Source of the DNA: Salvia splendens | Lineage: Eukaryota > Streptophyta > Magnoliopsida > Lamiales > Lamiaceae | Assembly: GCF_004379255.2 (NCBI RefSeq) | Contig: NC_056036.1 | Span: 43,487,576 to 43,551,575 of the forward strand | DNA length: 64,000 bases | Reading direction: 5' to 3' | In this document: positions 36,794 through 47,500 of the stretch, piece after piece | How positions within the stretch are numbered: the stretch's first letter is position 1 | Layout: each line of letters begins with the position of its first letter | Made by a program: the position numbers and the translations under genes | Notes under the pieces: generated by a model | Seen by the model: the letters and a program-made list of their open reading frames with translations, nothing else | Databases searched by the model: none | Told to the model about the DNA's origin: nothing

Positions 36794-37630
36794 GAGCATC
36801 CATAATGAGACTGGACTTCACATAGCCCTCATATAGCCTTCACACTGCCACATCATCAGCACTAAAATTCTCCTACCACATCAGCTTGCCACATCAACTG
36901 AACATCAAATAGCCCTCACATAGCCTTCCTACTACCTATCCACATCACTAATAACAATTATATAATTTAATTTACAATCGTATCAACATACGAAATTTAA
37001 TTTACGAGACAAATACGGGAAATTCGAATAATACTATTAAAATCTAAAAAGTACATTAATTAAAAAAAATTACAATAATTTTAAAAAAAGTACAAAAATT
37101 AAAAAGTACAATTAAAGAAGTAAAAAAAAATCACTCCTCGTCACCGTCCTCGTCTCCGTCGTCGCCCAGCCCTTCTTCACCGTCGTCGCCGCCGCCTCTG
37201 TCGCCACCTACGCCGCGGCTATTCCCGCCGGTCTCCCTCCTCATCGCCTCCAATTCTTCACGCTGGCTGTGGAGACCATCGTTATTAGAGTACCTTCGTA
37301 GTTGTTCTCCATTGCTCGTTATTGATCTTGTACAGAAAGAAAGATAGAGAGAGTACTCGTTAAAACAAGTGGTGCGAATGAAAATGACGTTCAAAGCGCG
37401 TATATATAGTGTTTTCGAAAAAAAAATTAAAAATTAAAATCTGACGCCGATCCGGGGCCTACAATGGCGCCGTGAGGATCGGCGTTAGAACCAGCGTCAT
37501 CACACGAATCGGCATGGCCACGCCGAAGTTGATGCCGATTTCGCCGACGCCGGTCTCAATGGTTCGGCGTCAGAACCGGCGTCGGCGAAAAATCGGCGTC
37601 GCGGTTTTGACGCCTCCATTGCTGATGCTC
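36794..37630. mobile_element. Non-autonomous PIF/Harbinger element (1)
   Basis: Flanked by TTA (36791-36793, 37631-37633), with terminal repeats GAGCATCCATAATGAG and the complement of GAGCATCAGCAATGG, the ends expected for Tourist/Harbinger elements. The right half is GC-rich with repeated CGGCGTC-type motifs. A minus-strand ORF at 37131-37394 ends in an Asp/Glu/Gly-rich run and has no clear homology; I treat it as element-internal. Confidence 0.7.
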
Positions 37631-37633
37631 TTA

Positions 37634-38475
37634 GAGCATCCACAACCGTGCTCTTGCCAGCGGCACGGTTGTAGGCCCGGCCCCACTTTTTCTGCCTGCT
37701 CTCTGGCAAGAGCACAACACCCACAGCTGTGCTCTTTCGCAAGGACGAGCATAATTAATTTAAAATTCAATTAAACAATAACATTTCCATAATAATAAAA
37801 TTCATTAAAAAAACCTAAATAAAATTACAAATGACAAATAAAATAAAAACGGCATAATTAAAAGCCTAAAAATTAAAAATTACATAATTAAAATACTAAA
37901 AATTAAAAAAACCACTACTCGTTGCTGAATTTCTTCCACATGTGGTTGATTAGGTCTTCTTGTAACTGAATGTGGGTTCGGGTATCGCGCATTGTGTGCC
38001 TTGTCTCGATCCTCTGGCCAACCGTCGTATGCTCACCTCGGCCATAATATGGGTGAAATCCATTTGAGGTTTTGAGTGAGAGATGAATGTGTTGATAGTT
38101 TGTATGAGAATTATGAATGAGAGATGAATGAGAGATGATTTGATGTGATAAATGGATGATGAATGTGTGTATTTATAGATGATTTTGGGGAAAAAAAAAT
38201 AAAAAAAATTCAGAAAAACGGGCAAAAAAACGGCCATATTTTTGGGATTTGGAAAATATTTTTTTTATTTTTTATCATTATTTAAAATTAATTAACGAAT
38301 TTAAAAAAAAAAATTTATTCAAAGGTATGCCGTTGCCCAATCGTGTGCCGCCACGTCGACTGCTCGCTGGCACGGCGCGAGTGCAGCGGCTGCGAGCCTC
38401 GTCCTCGCCGCTGGCACGGACGGCAATCCGCCAACCTTTAACTAGTGGAATAGTGGATGTGTCTCCACTCCGCTA
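37634..38475. mobile_element. Non-autonomous PIF/Harbinger element (2) with a transposase 3' remnant
   Basis: Begins GAGCATCCACAACCGTGC directly after the TTA shared with element 1. The right end near GTGGATGTGTC is a weaker inverted match, so the boundary is uncertain by 10-15 bp. The minus strand at about 37917-38030 encodes TRTHIQLQEDLINHMWKKF, the usual C terminus of plant Harbinger transposases. The rest of the transposase is missing. Confidence 0.6.
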
Positions 38476-38589
38476 TTAGGTGGTGGTGGGTTTGACTCAG
38501 CAGCCTTAGTTGACAATCGCACTTGTTTTCTATGTATAAATCATGTAGTCGCTACCCGGAGACTCCGCCGAATCGAATTTCGTAACGGG

Positions 38590-41500
38590 ATGGAGACTGT
38601 TGGAACTCATGTTGCCAATTCGGAAGAGACGGAATTGAAATCCAGTTATCGTGATCATGTTTCGAATCTTTCTCTTGATATAGGAGGTGATCGCTTCTTT
38701 AATTTCTGGATCCCTTCGTATGCAAATGCAATTGCAATTGTTGCCTTTGTTTGATTTGCGACTGCGATTACCCTTTTCCCATTTTCAATTGAGATTTGGG
38801 CGCTTACTGTTTAATTTTATGAAAATGCCGGTAAAAAAGCAATCTTTTCAAGTGGGATTTTTCTTACTACAAGTTTGTTACGAGGAATGTTAATTCAACT
38901 TATTGTTTCCTAATCGAATTTTACAACTTGGATTCAAGATCATTTATCATTCTGCTTGATATAGTTTTACTTCATTTATTTATAATTTCCAACTTTGTAA
39001 AGCTCTACCCTCGGTGATCCAAAGTTTGAAAATAGTGAGTTGATGAACCAATCAAGATTTTGCATTGATCTTTCCTTTATAATCTGTAGGTTCTCTAATA
39101 AAGATGGTTTACTTCTCAAGTGGCAGTAGCTCCTCCTCCTCCTCTGATGATGATGATGATGATGAGAAACACAGCTATTTAAAGGATGGAATTAACACAT
39201 CCAATCATGATGGCTCCAGGGGGAAACTTCACTTTCTCAAGTTTGAAACCAGCAAAATCAGCGAATGCATCAAGTTTATATCTTCCAAGCACCTTCAACA
39301 CTATGGTAAGTTTACACTTTTCTATGGTGATCAATATATCAGGATATTGGAAATATGCACTTAAGTATTTGCCACGTGTCCTGTCTACATACGGTTCCTT
39401 TTTACCTGGAATATTGTAGCTTCGAATAATGTTCTGCTATACTCTGCCTGTGATGGGAGTAGGATTTGTGATTGAGGCTAATATATATTACCTGGAAGAA
39501 TAATCATCCTATTCTCACATTAAATATGAAAAGGAAAATATTTTAATGATTTAGATCGCATGGTTATGCATTATGTTTACTGGTTGGTACATATTGCAAA
39601 GCTGTATGAGATGCTAAATTTACATCTAGATTATGTATGATCTTTATATGGAGTTATCGATTAACTATGTGATCGTGCATGTTCACTAGTTTTGAGCATG
39701 CAAATGTGTGTGGTGCACATATTGAAAACCTGTATGAGATGCAAGATGTAATGCAACATCAAGATTATGAGCAACCCTTATCTGGGATTATTAACCCATT
39801 CGATGATCATGCATGTTTAGCTGAACAATTTTTATTTCTGCATATTTATGCCTTCTTACTTCTTAGAGGCTCTGTGAATCCTGTGTAGTAGTGTTACATA
39901 TATCTGCCTTCTTAGAGGCTCTGTGAATTCAGGTGAACTGGATGATAAGGACCTTGCCAGTGACGAAAATATTGTTAAGGTAATATTTTGAATAATGTCA
40001 GAGTACATGATTAGATGACGTCCTTTGTCATTGCCTTGTCCTGAAACCGAGAAGGTTTCTTCTAGTTAGTTTCAGATATTTTATGAGTTGTTGATTTCTG
40101 AAGTAGTTTTTGATTTGTGATTAAAAACAGAAGTGAATTTGATACCAATTAATAAATATGGAAATTGCTTCTCCATGCTGCCAATAATTTTCTGCCAGTC
40201 ATATATTTTCCCGTTTCTGCTAATAATAGTGGAAAAGGATCTGACTATCTTGTCATCGTAGACCGAACCTGGAGGATGTTTCCTTTTCCTTTCTTCGTTG
40301 ATTCATTTGACCATGTAATGCATAGACACCAGATTGGTTTCAAGTCAATTATAAAATATTGTCTTCGCACATACAAGGAATACATGAATTGATAATCTGA
40401 TTGATTATGTTTCTGAAGGCCACAGGTGGCGGGGCATTTAAATTTGCTGATTTATTTAAAGAAAAGCTAGGTATCGTTCTGGACAAGGTTGACGAAATGA
40501 GCTGCCTTGTTGCTGGAGCTAATTTCCTACTTAAGGTATAGACTATTTAATGCATAAAATTTGGAATTTACTTCTTTATTAGGAGTATCTCTTTAAGACT
40601 CTTTGCTGCAGTTCGCATTTTTTTTTCTTTTTCCACCGATATTTTTCTTTGAGTGATACTGTTTGTGTTCTCCATTTAGGTAACAAATCCAAATTGACAA
40701 ATTTATGTCCTTTAGTAAGGAATAAGGATAAATGATTATTAAGGAGTTATCATATTCTATTACACTCCAGTTTTTAGCTTAAGACGGACAATTTCTACAA
40801 ATACTTAAAGCTCCTTTATTTGTTGTCTATTTTGTTTCCTTGCCTGTAGGAGCGTGTGCTATGCTTCTATATTAATTACGCTTGATATGAAGTTCATATT
40901 TCACTTATATTGGTTAGGCAGTGAACCATGAAGCATTTACCTATACGGATGGCCAGAAGGACTATGTCCAGATTAACCACAAAGATCTGTACCCTTATCT
41001 CCTAGTCAATGTGGGGTCTGGAGTCAGCATGATCAAGGTAATCTTTTCCTGTTCACTCTATCTTGGTATTTTCTCCCCCTTTTCTTTTCATTTTCTAGAA
41101 TAAAGTTTGCTATATAAGACATTTAGTTATACGAAACTTATCGATCTGGTACTGCTCGTCAATGTTATCTTTTGATTGTTTAGCAGACATTTTTATTGCA
41201 TCTTTTGCGTGTATGAGAATTTGAAAGGATTTAGTTTCTTCTTGTAACTATTTATATTGTCTTTCCCTTCCCTGTGTATTTAGGTAGATGGTGACAACGA
41301 TTTTGAGCGAGTCAGTGGAACAAGTGTTGGTGGCGGCACATTCTGGGGTTTGGGAAGACTTTTAACCAAGTGCCAAAGGTTGCTCTTAGATCCTTCATTG
41401 TAGTGCAATGTACGGTCTCCCATAATTCGCTTCATGATCTTTTATGGTTTTCACAGTTTCGATGAGTTGTTAGAACTGAGTCGCCAAGGAAACAACAGAG

Positions 41501-42514
41501 TGATAGACATGCTTGTTGGAGACATATACGGTGGAATGGATTACTCAAAGGTATATTTCCTTGAGTGCATGTCCTAATCTCCTTGATGTCCTTTATACCA
41601 CTACGTGTTTCACTCAGTGTATGGAAATCCCCCCTCAATACGACAAATAGATTTAGGGTTCGCTGTGATATGTATTTAAAGTGAGATATATTGCATCCTC
41701 TCTTGTTAGGGAGAAGCTTGTAGCTTTCACATGAGTGGCCAGGTAGCACCGACTACTATAATGGTATGATAATATCTACTTCTATTTCAGATTGGTCTTA
41801 CGTCAACGGCAATTGCTTCTAGCTTTGGCAAGGCAATATCAGAGAAGAAAGAACTTGATGATTACAGACCCGAGGATGTAGCCAGGTCCCTACTAAGAAT
41901 GATCTCAAACAATATCGGACAGGTCAGTGAAATGAAAAGGGCAAATCTTTACATCATGAAATATATGTGAGTAATCTACAAACAAACAAAAACATTAAGA
42001 GTCAGTGTTACTTACTGTTGGGTCATAGCGTAAAACTTGGTAAGACACACTTAAGCACATAACGAGGTTAAGCTGTTGGAAAAAACATTCAAATAACAAT
42101 GCTGGAGTTTAGGAAATCATCTACTTACCATGTCATGTTGATTCTATAAACTGTTCCCACATCTGCTAATGTCAGATCGCTTACTTGAACGCATTACGTT
42201 TCGGATTGAAGAGGATATTTTTTGGAGGATTTTTCATTCGAGGACATGCGTACACAATGGATACAATTTCTGTTGCAGTTAATTTTTGGTAATGACCTGC
42301 TTCTCTAGGAATTTGAATATGTATGCTATTTTAATGGTGTTTGAAACAAGCATACTTTTTCAGGTCAAAAGGTGAAGCAAAAGCTCTATTTTTGAGGCAT
42401 GAAGGGTTTCTTGGGGCATTGGGAGCTTTCATGAACTATGAGAAAAATGGATTTACAGACATCACTCATCAATTTATGGATCAATCCTGCGAAAACTCGA
42501 ACCTAACCCCATAA
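38590..42514 (+). CDS. PANK1: Pantothenate kinase, short PANK1 type (10 exons)
   Basis: Type II pantothenate kinase: ATP-dependent phosphorylation of pantothenate, the first committed step of coenzyme A synthesis. Exons: 38590-38686, 39090-39305, 39933-39979, 40419-40535, 40918-41037, 41284-41378, 41457-41550, 41791-41922, 42176-42288, 42364-42514; all GT-AG, phases consistent, 393 residues. Motifs: LSLDIGGSLIKMVYFS (phosphate-binding, spanning exons 1-2), KATGGGAFKFADLF, NVGSGVSMIKVDGD, GTSVGGGTFWGLGRLL, GDIYGGMDYSKIGL, RIFFGGFFIRGHAYTMDTIS and LRHEGFLGALGAFMNYE. It stops shortly after that motif, as in Arabidopsis PANK1; the phosphatase-like C-terminal domain of PANK2 is absent. A Ser/Asp run (SSSSSSSDDDDDDE) follows the first motif. 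The start is the only ATG giving this N terminus. A full-length Copia element is inserted 239 bases after the stop. Confidence 0.9.
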
Positions 42515-42753
42515 TATATACAGTAGTAGGTTTTAAGATACAGATGCTTGAGATCACCGGGGTAGTAGTTTACATTAAATTTTCTTTCAAATTAATCAAT
42601 ATGATGGCTTCCCCTTTCTTCTTGTTGTAATATTTTTCCTATGAATTTGTATTAAAAAAAGTTACTGTATCCTTAATTTGAACTTTGTTGAAGAGGTGTA
42701 TTATTATATGTAATTTTTGGGGATATGGATAATTTGATTTTGCAGTAGAAAGC
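42515..42753. other. PANK1 3' flank up to the Copia insertion
   Basis: Likely 3' untranslated sequence of PANK1. It is interrupted at 42753 by the retrotransposon and continues at 53882; the target-site duplication AAAGC lies at 42749-42753 and 53877-53881. Confidence 0.5.
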
Positions 42754-43563
42754 TGTTAGGTATTGATCAGCCGAAGGCTTGATATAATCCAAGTATATCT
42801 AATCAACCCCCAGATTACAGATCTGATACAAGTACTGAAGCTATAGCTGCAAGCTGCAATAATCGAACCTGAAACACTAAGTAAAGGATTAGTAACTTCA
42901 AGATAATAATAATGCAGAAGTAATAACGAGATAGAATCAAAGATTTAAGAAGAAATCAAGGTTTTGATGTGGCTCAAGTTGCACCAGGTACAACTGCACA
43001 GATCTATATAACCGGCCCTCAAATATCCAGCCAACTCCGATTTGCACCAAGGGAGAACACAGATCGACCACAGTCGATCAAGGTAAGTCACACCGGAACC
43101 CTAGATCCACCACCGCACACCAACTACTCTACCAACTGCTTCACTCCGGTCACAACACAACAACCCTCAAGGTCTCAGAAGAACTCTTTCACACCAGAAA
43201 ACCAACAGCTAGTCTATGTATCACAAGACTAGAAAACCAGTGGTTTCCTCACAACCCCACACCTTCGAGCTCACACCAAAGAAGAAGGGAGAAGAACTAT
43301 CTCTCAAGACCACACAGAGAGAGCACACCAGATTAAGGGAAGAAACCCTAAATCTGCAGAGAATGAGAGGATTCTGCCGAGAGAGAAGGAGAGTGAGAGA
43401 GAGAGTGAAAAGTGAGGCGGAAGAACCAAGAGGGAGTATATATATGACACACATACAACACCCAATCACACACTGAAACGTAGCTAGGGTTAAGAGCTGG
43501 GCCAGCAATTGATGGGCAGTGGATATTGGGCTCGAGACTAAACACTTGGGCCACAATCTAACA
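42754..43563 (-). repeat. 3' LTR (left) of the Copia element
   Basis: 810-bp LTR starting TGTTAGGTATTGATCAGCC and ending CCACAATCTAACA on the plus strand. It lacks about 17 bases after TATATCT and about 30 bases near its right end that are present in the other LTR. Confidence 0.92.
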
Positions 43564-43763
43564 TTCTCCACCTTGGGCCTTATCAGGAGAGGCATTGGAT
43601 TTGATCTTGTGCTTTTCATCCTCGCCAAAACATGCCTACAATGTCTCAAACATTAGTAAGCACCAATCTCACAGATTGTGGTTTTAAACTCTTTGAAAAA
43701 GAACACTTTGACAAGAGGCAAACATCACAATCAAGGCAAAAATAACCTGATGCACCAGTTTAC

Positions 43764-46649
43764 CTATCCACTGTCAATGTGGAGTTTCCTGATGCAGGAC
43801 AACAATTTCTCCGCTGACACACACTTGGTACCCATATCTGCTGGGTTGGAGTCAGTATGGATCTTTTCCAACAGCACCTCACCTTTCTCCACAACATCTC
43901 GGATAAAGTGAAACCTGACATCAATGTGCTTTGTCCTGTCATGGAACACATGATTCTTGCACACTTGGATAGCTGACTGACTGTCAGAGTAAACGACTGT
44001 GGGCTGCTTGAGGAACCTAAGTTCACCCACAACCCCTTTTAACCATAGGGCCTCTTTCATTGCTTCAGTGATAGCAATGTACTCTGACTCATTAGTTGAG
44101 AGAGCCACAATGTGTTGTAATTGTGACTTCCAACTCACACAGGAACCTCCAAGAGTGAAGACATATGATGTTGTCGACTTCCTCTTGTCTCTATCATTGG
44201 CATAATTCGAATCTACAAAACCACACAGGTTAGTAACATCTGAACATTTAGAAAAATGCAAACCATAATGAGAAGTATGTTTTAGATATCTGAGTAGCCA
44301 TTTCAAGGCTTCCCAGTGAGGTGGTCCTGGATTTGACATGTATCAGGAGAGGCAGGAGATTGAGTAGGCTATATCTGGCGTTGTGCTCACCATCAGATAC
44401 ATCACTGATCCTATGGCATTGGAGTAAGGAATTTTCTTCATTTTTTGAACCTCATCTTCATTCTTAGGGCACTGATCTTTGCTAAGAACAAAGTGAGCTG
44501 CCAAAGGAACAGTACATGGCTTAGCATCAACCATGTTAAACTTGCTCATAAACTGTCTCTAACAATGTCTATTCCCAGAATCTTCTATGCATCCCCCAAG
44601 TCCTTCATATCAAAGTTAGAACAAAGCATATCCTGCACATGTTTAACAGCATTAGAACTTGGACTCATAATGAGCATATCATCTACATACAAGAGAAGAA
44701 AGGTAGGAACATAATCAATATTTTTATAATATAGGCAGTGATCAAAAGCACTTCTAATGAAACCAAAAGATTGCATGCATTGATCAAACTTAATGTTCCA
44801 TCTCCTGTGAGATTGTTTCAACCCATAGAGAGCTTTCTTCAATAGGCAAACATGGTTAGGGTATTTGGGATCAATAAATCCCTCAGGCTGCCTCATGTAT
44901 ATAGGCTTGTCAAGATCACCATGCAAGAAGGCTGTCTTGACATCCATTTGCTTGAGTTCCCAGTTGAAAATGGCACACAGAGCAAGTAACAACCGCACAG
45001 TTGTAAATTTCACCACAGGGGCAAAGATCTCAGTGTAATCCACCCCCTCTTGTTGAGTGAACCCTTTGGCTACAAGTCTTGCCTTGTATCTAGGGCCACT
45101 AATTTCCTGCTTTAGCTTGAATAGCCACCTACACTCAACAATAGTACAATTAGAAGGTTCAGGAACCAAAATCCAAGTTTTATTTTGAATTAAGGACATT
45201 ATCTTTTCCTCCATAGCTAAGAGTCACTTGGGGTAGAACATTGACTTGAGAGCCTGCTTCTATGATTGAGGCTCATCACCATCAGCCTCATGTACATTGA
45301 AGGCGCGGGCTACAAGGTTCATTTCATCAGCAAGCCTCCTTGGCTGATTTCTGACCCTTTTTCCCTTTGTCCCTGCACAACAAGTAATCAGTTAAATCAT
45401 TGTGAGGATCACAATCCTGATTATTTACAACTGGAACTTCTTTCCTGTTTGGGGAGTTAGCAGTGACTTCAGTTTCACTACTAGGTTGTGGAAGTTCTGG
45501 AGTGGGGACATACCCCTGGATCAGGGGACTCTCCATCTCATTTGATGTCATCTCCACCTCACTTGATGTTTCCTCCACCTCACTAGTAGGAGAAGTAGCC
45601 TCAGGAGTAGCAGGCTTAGAGAGGCAGGGAAACTCAGACTCATTAAAGATAACATCTCTACTAATAGACACTCTAAACCCTGGTTCATCCCTAAGACATA
45701 CTCTATACCCTTTAACACCTTCAGAGTATCCTAAGAAGACACACTTCCTAGACCTAGGCTCAAGTTTGTCAGTCTTTTGGTGTATAAAGGCACTGCAACC
45801 AAAGACTCTAAGGTGAGAAAGGCTGACATCCTTTCCAGTGAAAACAGATTCAGGGCATTTTCCTTTGAGGGGAACTGAGGGAGACCTATTTACTAAGTAG
45901 GCAGCAGTTGTTATGGCTTCCCCCGAAAATTTCTTAGTCATACCACTCAAGGATAACAGACACCTAACTCTATCTAGAAGGGTCCTGTTCATCCTCTCAG
46001 CCACCCCATTCTGCTGAGGAGTGTATGGAACTGTCTTGTGCCTCCTGATACCTGCAGTCACATACAAATCATCAATCTGAGAATTACAAAATTCTAAACC
46101 ATTGTCAGTTCTCAAAGTTCCAATTTTTCTTCTAGTTTGGTTCTCTATCAGCTTCATCCAGTTCTAAAACTTCACAAACACATCAAACTTATGTTTCATC
46201 AAGAAAACCCAAACTTTTCTGGAATAGTAATCCACAATAGACAAAAAATAGGAGCAACCACCATGTGTAGGAACAAAGGCTGGGCCCCAAACATCAGCAT
46301 GAAGATATTCAAGCACATTTGCACTAGAGCAAGTAGGCACAGAAATAGGAAAAGACACCTTATGATGTTTTCCTTTCACACATGTATCACAAAAAGGGAG
46401 AGGCATGCTAACATCCTTACTGACTAAGTAACCATTTTTATGCAAAAGATGCATGCCTTTCTCACTCATATGTCCTAATCTATTGTGCCATAAAACAGTA
46501 TTATTCACCTTCACAGCATGAGCAACAGGATCATCACATAAGGGTTCAGCAGTGCAAACATACATATTATGCTTTCTCTCAGCTTTGAATAGACACAAGG
46601 AACCCTTAAAGATTTTCATCACACCATTACCCCATCTAAACATGCCCAC
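43764..46649 (-). pseudogene. Copia pol (pre-integrase, integrase, RT, RNase H), frame-broken
   Basis: Continues the polyprotein left of the hAT insertion. 46649-46164: gag-pre-integrase (HNRLGHMSEKGMHLLHKNGY) and integrase start (LHADVWGP). 46157-45327: TDNGLEF, NGVAERMNRT and FGCSAFIH, so the three acidic integrase residues remain. 45214-44585: RT with NKTWILVPEP, VKTAFLHGDL and YVDDMLIM. 44549-44343: PYSNAIGSVMYLMV. 44339-43764: RNase H with GFVDSNYAND, TNESEYIAITEA, SDSQSAIQVC and DVRFHFIRDVV. Stops and shifts near 46160, 45250, 44580 and 44340 separate these blocks. Codon-level motifs are well kept, so decay is recent. Confidence 0.88.
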
Positions 46650-46651
46650 CG

Positions 46652-47160
46652 GTTCCGGTTCCGGCGGTTAACCGACGAACAGGAACCGCCGGTTCCGGTT
46701 CCGAACCGGAACCGTGGACTTTTTCCCGAACCGGAACCGTCGGAATTCGGGTTGCGGTCCGGTTCCGGTTCAAGATATTTCGAACCGGAACCGTGACCGA
46801 ACCGGCGGTTCCGGACGGTTCGGAATCGGCGGTTAACCGGCCAAACCGCCGGTTCGGGCGCTAATTTCGAGGCATTTTGATGGGGGAACCGGCGGCAGCT
46901 TTTCAGCTGAAAAACCGGCCGATTCCGGCGGTTAACAGGCCGTTAACCGGCGGTTAACCGACGGTTAACCGTGAAAACCGGCGGTTAACCGCCGGTTCAG
47001 GGCTTCCGGATGCGGCGCGAGAAACGAGGCGACATGACACAGCTTTTGCAGACGGTTTCATTGACTGAACCGGCGGTTCCGGCCCGGGAACCGGCGGTTT
47101 TGGCCGGAAAACCGGCGGTTCCGGCGGTTTTCCGCCAAAAACCGCCGGTTTTTGCGAAAA
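46652..47160. repeat. Left sub-terminal CCGGTT/GAACCGG cluster of the hAT element
   Basis: Dozens of GGTTCCGG, GAACCGG and CGGTTAACCG units in both orientations, strongly GC-rich against an AT-rich background. A similar cluster lies at 51175-51330. Such repeats near hAT ends are transposase-binding sites in known elements; function here is inferred. Confidence 0.8.
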
Positions 47161-47500
47161 TTGAATTTTTATTTTTTTTTCAAATTTCAAATTCGAAATT
47201 CTTCCATTTTCCCCCCATTTTTATCTATAAATACCCCCCTCTATCCTCATTTACATTCACCCCACTCTTGTGTTAATAAGAGTTTCTCTCTTCAATCTCC
47301 CAATTCTCTCTCTTTGTCTCCAATTTCTCATTTGTGCTATTGTGCTTCCATTTAATTACGCAAGTGCTACTCTTATTACGCATTGTTATACACTTATACT
47401 TGTTCCCGTAGTTCTATCTATAAGTTGTCTTCCTTTCTCAATTGCTAAAACAAAAAAAATATTATTCCATATTTCTACATTTCTACTTCTACATAGCAAT

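Noticed and set aside
37472..37774. Arg/Pro-rich plus-strand ORF of 100 codons
   Set aside because: It arises from GC-rich sub-terminal repeats at the junction of two Harbinger elements, and the opposite strand is equally open.
38590..42514. Idea that the pantothenate kinase is a PANK2 truncated by the retrotransposon
   Set aside because: The stop codon lies 239 bases before the insertion, and the length and end point fit the short PANK1 form; no PANK2 C-terminal domain sequence was seen beyond the retrotransposon.
43216..43649. ORFs over 80 codons on both strands in the left Copia LTR
   Set aside because: They lie wholly within the LTR, which is duplicated at 53032-53876 with indels that would break them.
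46954..47276. Pro-rich ORFs on both strands at the hAT left end
   Set aside because: Translation of the CCGGTT sub-terminal repeat cluster; periodic codons come from the DNA repeat.
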